Origin: Streptomyces sp. NRRL F-5135
GTDB taxonomy: Bacteria; Actinomycetota; Actinomycetes; Streptomycetales; Streptomycetaceae
Direction: 5' to 3'
Assembly (NCBI RefSeq): GCF_000719775.1
Contig: NZ_JOHR01000014.1
Coordinates: 186,001 to 250,000 of the forward strand
DNA: 64,000 nt
Below the pieces are notes generated by a model that was given only the letters and a program-made list of their open reading frames with translations, searched no databases and was not told the DNA's origin. Numbering within the stretch: position 1 is the stretch's first letter; each line of letters starts with the position of its first letter. Of this stretch, positions 25,003 to 32,447 are shown in pieces. Position numbers and translations under genes: made by a program.

Positions 25003-25989
25003 GTGCCAATCGGTATCTTGGGGGTCGGATTCCATGTTCCGGAAACCGTCGTCGACAATGCGCGTATCAGCGAGTGGGCCGATATTCCGGAGGAGTGGGT
25101 CGAGCGGCGTACCGGGATAATCGAGCGGCGTTACACACCCGCCGGAACGGCGACCTCCGATCTGGCCCATGAGGCGGTCGTCGATCTCCTGGCGAGGAAT
25201 CCCGGGATCGAGCGGGACATCGGCCTGGTGATCGTCGCCACCGCCACTCCGGACCAGCCGCAGCCGGCGACGGCCGTGGCGCTCCAGAGTGGACTGGGCC
25301 TGGAGGCCGCGGCGGCGTTCGACATCAACGCCGTCTGCTCCGGGTTCCTCTACGGCGTGACGACCGCCGCGGCGCTGCTCGCCTCCGGATCCGCCCACGG
25401 CACGTACGCGCTGGTCGTGGGCGCCGACATGTTCTCCACCGTCATGGACCGCACCGACCGGCGGACCGTCAGCCTCTTCGGGGACGGCGCCGGAGCCGCC
25501 CTGCTCGGCCCCGTACCGGAGGGTTACGGCATCGGCGCGTCACGAATGGTGGCGCACGGCGGTCTGCGCCGCCTGGTCGAGGTGCCGGCCGGCGGCACCA
25601 GGAAGCCGCTGACCCCTGAGGCGCGGGCCGCGGGGGAACATCTGTTCAAGATGGACGGCCGGGCCGTCGCCGCATACGCGCTGAAGGTTCTTCCGGAAGT
25701 CGTCGGGGAAACCCTGTCGGACTGCGGGCTCTCGGTCGAGGACATCGACCGGTTCATTTTCCACCAGGCCAATGTGCGGCTGCTGGAAAGAATGACGGCC
25801 GAAATGAAGCTGGACCCGGACCGGGTTCCGATGACCGCTCCCGCTTATGGGAACACCGGAGCGGCCTCCATTCCCATCACCATGCGGGACGCGCAGATGC
25901 GCCGCCCTTTCCGGCGCGGTGAGCGAATCCTTCTCGCGGCCGTGGGGGGTGGCATGACGGCCGCGGGAACGGTGCTGACGTGGTATTGA
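25003..25989 (+). CDS. Beta-ketoacyl-ACP synthase III-type condensing enzyme
   Basis: A 328-residue thiolase-fold KASIII with an intact catalytic triad: Cys112 (NAVCSGFLYG), His254 (FHQANVRL) and Asn284 (YGNTGAAS). GTG 25003 is chosen because AGGGAG lies six bases upstream. Primary-metabolism FabH sits beside fabD and acpP; this copy has neither and instead leads a set of SAM, redox and P450 genes, which suggests a specialised role such as starter-unit formation, aryl-ketone formation or acyl transfer to oxygen. The acyl substrate is not predictable here. It starts the putative biosynthetic cluster, 159 bases before the next gene. Confidence 0.9.
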   Translation: MPIGILGVGFHVPETVVDNARISEWADIPEEWVERRTGIIERRYTPAGTATSDLAHEAVVDLLARNPGIERDIGLVIVATATPDQPQPATAVALQSGLGLEAAAAFDINAVCSGFLYGVTTAAALLASGSAHGTYALVVGADMFSTVMDRTDRRTVSLFGDGAGAALLGPVPEGYGIGASRMVAHGGLRRLVEVPAGGTRKPLTPEARAAGEHLFKMDGRAVAAYALKVLPEVVGETLSDCGLSVEDIDRFIFHQANVRLLERMTAEMKLDPDRVPMTAPAYGNTGAASIPITMRDAQMRRPFRRGERILLAAVGGGMTAAGTVLTWY

Positions 25990-26074
25990 CTCCCGTTCGG
26001 CCGGCATCCGCGTCCCGCTTCTCCCCGCTGCCCCTGCGGCCCCGCCCCTTGGCCCCCTTGCCGCCTTTGGCCCC

Positions 26075-26094
26075 TGCCCTGCCCTGCCCTGCCC
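26075..26094. repeat. TGCCC x4 pentanucleotide repeat
   Basis: Four perfect TGCCC units lie in the gap between the KASIII and AHCY-like genes, inside a longer pyrimidine-rich stretch (about 26000-26110). Confidence 0.8.
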
Positions 26095-26148
26095 TTGGCA
26101 TCCCTGCCCCCACGCGATCGATTGACCATGCCTGAGAAGAGGTTGAAA

Positions 26149-27822
26149 GTGTCAGTCTCCGAAACCGAATCGGTGCGTGACGCGTTGAACGGCCGACCCG
26201 CCGGGTCCCCCGAGTCCGCCGACACCACCGACGGCCTGTACGAGGTGCTCGACGGCCGGATGACCCCCGACCAGCTCCAGGACGTCGTACGGTCCGTGCT
26301 CCGCGGCGAGGGCGTGCCGCCGGGCGAGCCGGAGCTCGAGGTCCTCAAACCCGGCACCTACCGGACCTGCGTGGACGGCACGTGCCTGGAGATCCGCAGC
26401 AGGCCCCTGCCCGACGTCGCCCCCGACACCCTTGACCACATCCTCCCGGCCGCGGGCAGCCGCCAGGTGCTGCTCACCACGTCGGCGCCGGTGTCGGACG
26501 GGGCCCGCGCCGTCTTCCGGCGCCTCGTGGAGAAGCTGACCCTGCGCGGCCAGTGCTACACCGAGGCGGAGATCGAGTCCATCGTCCGGGCCATGCCCCT
26601 GGTCGACCGGTACGCCACCAAGGAGCCCGCGCTGGCCGACTGGGCGCTGATCTTCCGGGACCACTACGTCGAGAACAGCGTGGGCTTCCTGCTCGGCATG
26701 GAGCGCGCCGGGCTCGACCCGGACTGGGTGTTCGCCCTGTCCAAGGGGGACCGGACCCTGCACCGCAGCCGGGTCCACTCGTGGTTCCTCCAGCACGGCT
26801 ACCTCAGCGACGTGCTGGACAACTCGGTCATCAACGGCTCCGCCGACGCGACGGCCCAGGCGTACGCGCTCGGTGTCAACGAGCGCGTCAACGCCTTCAT
26901 CTGGCGCGCGCACGCCGCCGGCCGGAAGGTGCTGGTGATCGACGACGGCGGGCTGCTGGCCCAGGGCTACGGGTCGCGCGGCGCCCTCACCGAGCACATC
27001 GACGCGGCCGTCGAGCTGACGGTGAGCGGCCTGAAGCGGATCGCGGGCGCGCCGGGCGAACTGTCCATCCCGGTGCTGAACATGGCCAGGTCGCGGCTGA
27101 AGACGATGCTCGGCTACAACGAGATAGCCGACTCCTGCGTCCGGCGGCTGCGGGCCGTCCTGCCCGGCGAGAAGTTCATCGGCCGGCACGTGCTGGTCCT
27201 CGGCTACGGCACGCTGGGCGCCCGGGTCGCGCACGCGCTGCGGTCGCTCGGCTGCCGGGTGAGCGTCGTCGACACCGACGTCCTCGCGCTGATCACGGCC
27301 GCGGAGCACGGCTTCGAGACGTACCGGACCGCCACCGAGGCGCTGCGCGACCACTCCCCGTTCCTGATCATCGGCGGCACCGGGGAGCTCGCCGTCACCG
27401 AGGAGAACCTGCCGCTGCTGCCCGACGGCGTGTATCTCGCCGGTTTCGCCACCAAGGACTTCAGCCTCCTGAGCGAGGGATACCCGGGCGTCGAGTCGAC
27501 GGTGGTGCCGTACGTGGGAGTGCGCTACCTCCTGCCCTCCGGCGCCGCTGCCACCCTCCTGGGCGACGGCCGCTCGCTCAACCTCTTCGAGTACGAGGGC
27601 ATCGCCAACCGCGGCTACGACGCCTACCGGGCCGGCACGCTGATCGCCGCCAGGACCGTCTGCCGCGACCTCGACGCGCTCGGACCGGGCCTCCACCTGG
27701 AGCCGGTGGACCGGGCCGTCGACGAGGCGGGGCTCTTCGACGCCTACTACGAGGAATACCTGGCGGGCGCGCGGCGGCGCGCGGGCGACGCGGCCGGACC
27801 CGTACCGGCCACCGTCCGGTGA
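26149..27822 (+). CDS. S-adenosylhomocysteine hydrolase-like NAD-binding protein
   Basis: A 557-residue protein. GTG 26149 is preferred (GAGAAGAGG seven bases upstream) over an ATG at 26128. Its C-terminal half resembles AdoHcy hydrolase: the VELTVSGLKRIAG segment at the position of the catalytic Glu-Thr-Thr loop, PVLNMARSRLKTMLGYNE where the Lys/Asp/Asn dyad region lies, then a Rossmann fold (HVLVLGYGTLGARVAHAL, GYGTLG at 352-357, Asp375). The N-terminal ~150 residues are not recognised. The divergence from real AHCY is large, so hydrolysis of AdoHcy is doubtful; an NAD-cofactor redox or elimination on another nucleoside or sugar is possible. It is followed eight bases later by a Gfo/Idh gene. 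Confidence 0.65.
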   Translation: MSVSETESVRDALNGRPAGSPESADTTDGLYEVLDGRMTPDQLQDVVRSVLRGEGVPPGEPELEVLKPGTYRTCVDGTCLEIRSRPLPDVAPDTLDHILPAAGSRQVLLTTSAPVSDGARAVFRRLVEKLTLRGQCYTEAEIESIVRAMPLVDRYATKEPALADWALIFRDHYVENSVGFLLGMERAGLDPDWVFALSKGDRTLHRSRVHSWFLQHGYLSDVLDNSVINGSADATAQAYALGVNERVNAFIWRAHAAGRKVLVIDDGGLLAQGYGSRGALTEHIDAAVELTVSGLKRIAGAPGELSIPVLNMARSRLKTMLGYNEIADSCVRRLRAVLPGEKFIGRHVLVLGYGTLGARVAHALRSLGCRVSVVDTDVLALITAAEHGFETYRTATEALRDHSPFLIIGGTGELAVTEENLPLLPDGVYLAGFATKDFSLLSEGYPGVESTVVPYVGVRYLLPSGAAATLLGDGRSLNLFEYEGIANRGYDAYRAGTLIAARTVCRDLDALGPGLHLEPVDRAVDEAGLFDAYYEEYLAGARRRAGDAAGPVPATVR

Positions 27823-27830
27823 CGCCGCGC

Positions 27831-28928
27831 ATGTCCAGGACACATGTGTGCGTGATCGGCTACGGCGTCGCGGGCCGGCTGCACGAGCGGTTGCTGAGGG
27901 CCCTCGGATTCCACGTCAGTGTGGTGGACCCGGCCGTCGACACGCTGCCCCCGGGAGTGCCCGTGTACCGCCGGACGGCGGACGTGCCGCGCCGGCCGGC
28001 GGTCGACGTGTGGTCGGTGTGCTCGCCGACCGCGCACCACCTGACGGCGGTGGCGGAGGTGCTCGACCGCGACCCCGCCGCGCGGCTGCTGGTGGAGAAG
28101 CCGGTGTGCCGGTCCGACGAGGGTCCCGCCCTCACCGCGCTGCTGGCCCGCCACGAACACGCCCGGCTGGTGGTGATGAACCAGTACCGGCACGCCCAGG
28201 CGGTCGCCGTCCTGCGCTCGGTGCGGCAGGAGTTCGCACCCGGGCAGCCGGTGAGCGGGGTGCGGGTGGGATTCGGCAAGGACCGCAGGGAGGACATCGC
28301 GGCGGGCCGGTTCGTGGACCACGACTACGGGGTTTTCGGCTACGAGTGGCTGCACATGCTGGCGCTGGTGAGCGGCGTCCTGCCGGCCGGGGTGTACGAC
28401 CGGTATCTGGCCACCGACCCGGCCGAGCACGACGTGCGGGTGGCTCTCGACCCGGCGCTGACCAGCACCGCCGCCCATGAGATCACCCTGGTCGACGGCA
28501 TCGCGGTCGAGCTGTACTCGACCGTCGTGGGCGCCGGGTCCCACGCGCTGGTGCCCGCGCCCAAATGGCTCGGGCCGGCCCACGAGGGCGGCGAGAGCCG
28601 GCAGCGGCTGGTCGAGATCGCCGCCGGACCGGTGCGCTTCACCCTGGAACTGGACCCCGTGGTCCTGAAGAACGGCACCCCGCTGCCGCGCAACACGCAC
28701 CGGCTCCTCGTCGAGGGGCCCGGTGTGCGGCACGACTGGCTGTTCCACGACTCCCCGATGGACAACGCGCTGCGCTGGTCGATGGGCGCCCTGCTCACCG
28801 ACCCCGCCCGGCCCGCCGTCGACCTGCGGCCCATCGCCCGCATCGGCCGGCTGGCACGGACGGCCCGGTCCCTCGAAGGACCGCCGTCCGGCGCACACCG
28901 ACACGCCACCCCCACCGCGTCCCTGTGA
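27831..28928 (+). CDS. Gfo/Idh/MocA-family oxidoreductase (cluster copy 1)
   Basis: A 365-residue NAD(P)-dependent oxidoreductase. The Rossmann GYGVAG is at residues 10-15 and the EKP motif occurs in LLVEKPVCRSDEG. A GTG at 27819 in the same frame overlaps the preceding stop (GTGA) and could be the true start, adding four residues. The C-terminal half has DYGVFGYEWLHML in place of the usual substrate loop. It belongs to a tight run of genes (12 bases to the radical SAM gene), so it probably acts on the pathway intermediate, likely at a sugar- or cyclitol-like hydroxyl. The substrate is unknown. Confidence 0.82.
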   Translation: MSRTHVCVIGYGVAGRLHERLLRALGFHVSVVDPAVDTLPPGVPVYRRTADVPRRPAVDVWSVCSPTAHHLTAVAEVLDRDPAARLLVEKPVCRSDEGPALTALLARHEHARLVVMNQYRHAQAVAVLRSVRQEFAPGQPVSGVRVGFGKDRREDIAAGRFVDHDYGVFGYEWLHMLALVSGVLPAGVYDRYLATDPAEHDVRVALDPALTSTAAHEITLVDGIAVELYSTVVGAGSHALVPAPKWLGPAHEGGESRQRLVEIAAGPVRFTLELDPVVLKNGTPLPRNTHRLLVEGPGVRHDWLFHDSPMDNALRWSMGALLTDPARPAVDLRPIARIGRLARTARSLEGPPSGAHRHATPTASL

Positions 28929-28940
28929 GGTCATGCGCTC

Positions 28941-30248
28941 ATGAGCCGAATCTGCCTGGTGATACCCAGCAACAAATTCGACCAGTACTTCATCCAGGTG
29001 CCCCTGGACGTCCTGATGGCCGCCGGTCAGCTGCGGGCCGAGGGGCATGAGGTCGCCCTCTGGGACCAGCGTCTCCAGGACGCGCCCCCCGGTGGCTCCG
29101 AGGCCGACATCCTGATCGTCTCCTCCGCCATCGCCGACCGGGCCCAGTGCTATCCGCTCGACCTGGGGCCGGTCAAGGCCGCCGTGGACCGGGCGAAGGC
29201 GCGCTTCCCGGGCGCCCGTACCGTGGCCATCGGACCGCACGGCACCCATCTTCCGGAAGCCACCCGGCTGGACCTCGGAGTGGAGCACGTCGCGATCGGC
29301 GAGGCGGACTCGGCGGCCGTGGGGGCGGTCCGGAGCCTGGCCGCGGGCGCCACGGCCACGGTGCTGTCCGGCGACGTCGCGCCCGCCTCCCCGCTCTCGA
29401 TCATCGGGGCCCGGCCGAAACCGTATCCGAACATCCCCCTGGAGGAGTTCGCGCTGCCGGCCTACGACCTGGCCCCCATGGCCGACTACACGGCCGAGGT
29501 CATCGTCGACGGGCTGCCCCAGCCCGGCCCCTGCGGCATGGTGCTGGCCGCCCGCGGCTGCACGTACGGCTGCACGTTCTGCCATCTCCCGTTCGGCAAC
29601 CGGATGCGGACCCAGCCGGTGGACCGGGTGATCGCCGAGGTGGAGGCGCAGCAGGCGGCGGGCCTGGAGTTCCAGTTCTTCCTCGACTACGTCTTCGGGA
29701 TCAACAAGACCTTCTACAACGACATCTGCCGGCGGCTGCGCGGCCAGGGCGTGGGCTGGGTCGGCCAGACCCGGGCCGAGATCGTGCTCAAGAGCGATGT
29801 GACCGAGTGGGCCAAGGCCGGCTGCCAGGGCATGTGGCTGGGCGCCGAGTCGCCCGCCGTGGCGACCACGGGCGTGCACAAGCGGGTCACCGAGCAGCAG
29901 ATCCGCGATGCCGTGCTCAAGCTCAAGGACGCCGGGATCGTCCCGTTCGCGTTCATCCTGCTCGGTCTGCCCGACGACGACGCCTGCATGGCCGACTGGC
30001 TGGTCGACTGGGCGTCGGAGATCCCCGCGTGGTTCGGCATCAACCAGTTGTTCCTGCGGCCCGGGACGAGCCTCTACGACCAGCTGGCGCCACGCTACAA
30101 CGACGGTGCCGCACCCGGCAGTTGGCAGGAGATCCAGGCGGTGACCCGGCGCTACCGCGAGGCGTACCCGGCCGACCTGGACGGTCAGGAGCGGCGCCTC
30201 ACCTCGCTGTCGAACTACCTGGGCAACGCCATTGTCCCGGTCGCCTGA
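28941..30248 (+). CDS. Class B-type radical SAM enzyme with N-terminal cobalamin-binding domain
   Basis: A 435-residue protein. Residues ~1-140 form a B12-binding-like Rossmann domain (ICLVIPSNKFDQYFIQVPLD, ADILIVSSAIADR, TVAIGPHGTHLPEA). The radical SAM domain begins with the CxxxCxxC triad at C207, C211, C214 (GCTYGCTFC) that holds the SAM-binding 4Fe-4S cluster, followed by EFQFFLDYVFGINK and GMWLGAESP. Such proteins often methylate unactivated carbon or catalyse rearrangements. The classical DxHxxG cobalamin motif is not evident, as in many members. Flanked closely by two Gfo/Idh genes, it likely modifies the same scaffold. Confidence 0.88.
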   Translation: MSRICLVIPSNKFDQYFIQVPLDVLMAAGQLRAEGHEVALWDQRLQDAPPGGSEADILIVSSAIADRAQCYPLDLGPVKAAVDRAKARFPGARTVAIGPHGTHLPEATRLDLGVEHVAIGEADSAAVGAVRSLAAGATATVLSGDVAPASPLSIIGARPKPYPNIPLEEFALPAYDLAPMADYTAEVIVDGLPQPGPCGMVLAARGCTYGCTFCHLPFGNRMRTQPVDRVIAEVEAQQAAGLEFQFFLDYVFGINKTFYNDICRRLRGQGVGWVGQTRAEIVLKSDVTEWAKAGCQGMWLGAESPAVATTGVHKRVTEQQIRDAVLKLKDAGIVPFAFILLGLPDDDACMADWLVDWASEIPAWFGINQLFLRPGTSLYDQLAPRYNDGAAPGSWQEIQAVTRRYREAYPADLDGQERRLTSLSNYLGNAIVPVA

Positions 30249-30252
30249 GCCC

Positions 30253-31539
30253 GTGGAGCCGGTCGAGGGACCCCCGGCCCGCCCGGGTACGTCCGGGAAG
30301 CCGCCGGAGAAACCCGGGCGGCCGCGCGGGGAGCTGAGGTTCGGGATCGTCGGCTGCGGATCCATCGGCGGATTCCTGGGGCGGCTGCTGACCCGGGACG
30401 ACCCGGAGCTGCGCGGCCGGGCGCGGCTGACCGCGGTCGCCGGCCGGGACCCGGCGCGGGCCCGCGAGCTGGCGGCCGAACTGAACCGCGACGCGGTCGG
30501 CGTACCCGAACTGCTCGCCCGCCCGGACGTGGACGCCGTCCTGCTGTGCACGCCGAGCGGTACGCACGCCGACCTCGGGACGGCCGTGCTGCGCGCCGGC
30601 AAGCACCTCCTCGTCGAGAAACCGCTGGAGGTGACGCCCGCCGCCGCGGCCCGGCTGATCTCCGTCGCGCGACGGGAGGGCAGGACGCTCGGGGTGGTGT
30701 CGCAGCGCCGCTTCGACCCGGCGGTGCGGCTGGCCCGCACCGCGATCGAGGCCGGGGAGCTGGGGCGCGTCACCTCCGTCCTGGTCGAGCTGCCCTGGTG
30801 GCGCGAGCAGTCGTACTACGACTCGGGCGGCTGGCGCGGCACCCGCGCCCTGGACGGCGGCGGGGCCCTGATGAACCAGGCCGTGCACGCCGTGGACCTG
30901 GCGCAGTGGCTGGCCGGGCCGGTGGTGGAGGTGGCCGCGCACACCGCCGTGCTCGCCCACGACGGGCTGGCGGTGGAGGACGTGGCCACCGCGAGTCTGC
31001 GGTTCCGCGACGGTGCGCTCGGCGCGCTGCTGGCGACCACCGCCGCCTATCCGGGCCGTACCGCCCGGATCTCTGTGCACGGCGACCGGGGTTCGGTGGT
31101 CGTCGACAACGACGAACTGGCCTACTTCCATGCCGCGCGCGCGGGCGAACGGGCGCCCGCCTACGGGGCGTTCGGCGCGGCGAACCAGGCCGCCGAGCAC
31201 GCCCCCTCCCAGAAGCGCGACGGCGGCCGGGACCGGATCGGCCTGCTGTACCAGCCGCATCGCGACCAGGTGCTGGACTTCGTCGACGCCGTACGGGAGG
31301 GCCGGGCCCCGCTGGTGGACGCGGAGGCCGGCCGGCGGGCGGTGGCGGTGGTCACCGCCGTCTACACCTCGGCGGCCACGGGACGGCCCGTACGGGTCGA
31401 CTCCGGTCCGCCGCGTACCGGCGCCGGCACCGCTACCGACACGGGTGCCGGCACCGGCACGGGCACTGGCACTGGCACTGGCACTGGCAACAGCCCCGGC
31501 ATCGGCACCGGCACGCATCACGAGGAGGACACATCATGA
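30253..31539 (+). CDS. Gfo/Idh/MocA-family oxidoreductase (cluster copy 2)
   Basis: A 428-residue protein beginning at GTG 30253, four bases after the radical SAM stop; no separate ribosome site is visible, so translation is probably coupled. A Pro-rich leader precedes the Rossmann motif GIVGCGSIGG, and HLLVEKPLEVTP contains the family EKP. GGGALMNQAVHAVDLAQWL is the usual active-site stretch with the His and Asp region. It looks more like classical myo-inositol/sugar dehydrogenases than copy 1. Its last ~40 residues are a Gly/Thr repeat tail encoded by a GGCACT microsatellite and probably disordered. The stop overlaps the methyltransferase start (ATGA). Confidence 0.85.
   Translation: MEPVEGPPARPGTSGKPPEKPGRPRGELRFGIVGCGSIGGFLGRLLTRDDPELRGRARLTAVAGRDPARARELAAELNRDAVGVPELLARPDVDAVLLCTPSGTHADLGTAVLRAGKHLLVEKPLEVTPAAAARLISVARREGRTLGVVSQRRFDPAVRLARTAIEAGELGRVTSVLVELPWWREQSYYDSGGWRGTRALDGGGALMNQAVHAVDLAQWLAGPVVEVAAHTAVLAHDGLAVEDVATASLRFRDGALGALLATTAAYPGRTARISVHGDRGSVVVDNDELAYFHAARAGERAPAYGAFGAANQAAEHAPSQKRDGGRDRIGLLYQPHRDQVLDFVDAVREGRAPLVDAEAGRRAVAVVTAVYTSAATGRPVRVDSGPPRTGAGTATDTGAGTGTGTGTGTGTGNSPGIGTGTHHEEDTS
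31446..31491 (+). repeat. GGCACN hexanucleotide array in the Gfo/Idh 3' end
   Basis: Four perfect GGCACT units (31462-31485), followed by GGCAAC and preceded by related GGCACC/GGCACG words, encode alternating Gly-Thr. The unit is six bases, so slippage keeps the frame. Confidence 0.85.
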
Positions 31540-32447
31540 GCGGCGTCGTACGCGACGGGGAGGCCGACCGGAAGGCGGCCCTCGCCCTGCTCTTCGACCG
31601 CAGCGCGCCGACGTACGAGCGCGTCGGGGTGGAGCACTTCGACGACCTCGGCCGCCGGCTGGTGGCCCGTGCCGGGGTCACGGCCGGGGAGCGGGTGCTG
31701 GACGTCGGCTGCGGCACGGGCGCCGTACTGGTCCCCGCCGCGCGGGCGGCCGGCCCCGAGGGCGAGGTCATCGGCGTCGATCTGTCCCCCGGGATGGTGG
31801 CACGGGCCAGGGAGGAGATCGCCCGGCACGGGCTGCGCCGGGCGCGGGCCCTCGTCGGTGACGCGGAGAGCGTCACACCGGCCGGCGGGGACGGGGCGGA
31901 CGGCACGAACGGCACCAGTGGCGCGAACGGCGCGGTCGGGGTGTCCGTGGCACCGGGTTCGTTCGACACCGTCCTCGCCGGGATCAGCCTGTTCTTCTTC
32001 CCCCGTCCGCGGACGGCCGCGGCCCGCTACCACGAACTGCTCAAGCCGGGCGGACGGTTCGCGGTGTCCTGGTGGGGGCGGCCGGACCCGCGGTGGGACC
32101 CGGTCTTCGCCGCCAGTGCCCCGTACGGCCGCGGCCCGTCCTCGCACGTCCTGCCCGCGAACAGCCCGTTCCGCTCGGTCGACGCCTTCCACACGATGCT
32201 CTCCGACGCCGGCTTCGCCGACGCGGAGACGGTCGAGGAGGACTGCGTCACCCGCTTCGCCGACGCCGAACAGTGGTGGACGTGGGTGTGGTCGACCGCC
32301 GGCCGGCAGTTCTGGGAGAGCGTCCCCGACGAGGCGCGCGAGGACGCGGTGGCGGCCGTGAACGCGGAACTGGACAGACTCAAGGCAGCCGACTCCAGCC
32401 TCACCAGCGTCTCCAAGGTCCGGTTCACCGTGGCCAGGAGCAAGTGA
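31536..32447 (+). CDS. Class I SAM-dependent methyltransferase (UbiE/COQ5-like)
   Basis: A 303-residue methyltransferase starting at ATG 31536 with GAGGAGG upstream. Motif I is VLDVGCGTGAVL, the acidic ribose-binding residue follows in VIGVDLSPGMVARA, and the post-strand motif is FDTVLAGISLFFFPRP. A Gly/Asn/Thr-rich insertion (~residues 115-130) separates motifs II and III. Small-molecule C- or O-methylation is likely, acceptor unknown. It is in the core run of the cluster, with start and stop both overlapping neighbours. Confidence 0.88.
   Translation: MSGVVRDGEADRKAALALLFDRSAPTYERVGVEHFDDLGRRLVARAGVTAGERVLDVGCGTGAVLVPAARAAGPEGEVIGVDLSPGMVARAREEIARHGLRRARALVGDAESVTPAGGDGADGTNGTSGANGAVGVSVAPGSFDTVLAGISLFFFPRPRTAAARYHELLKPGGRFAVSWWGRPDPRWDPVFAASAPYGRGPSSHVLPANSPFRSVDAFHTMLSDAGFADAETVEEDCVTRFADAEQWWTWVWSTAGRQFWESVPDEAREDAVAAVNAELDRLKAADSSLTSVSKVRFTVARSK

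Noticed and set aside
25003..25989. KASIII as the primary fatty-acid fabH
   Set aside because: fabD, acpP and fabF are absent around it; the context is a specialised cluster. Duplicate housekeeping function cannot be wholly excluded.
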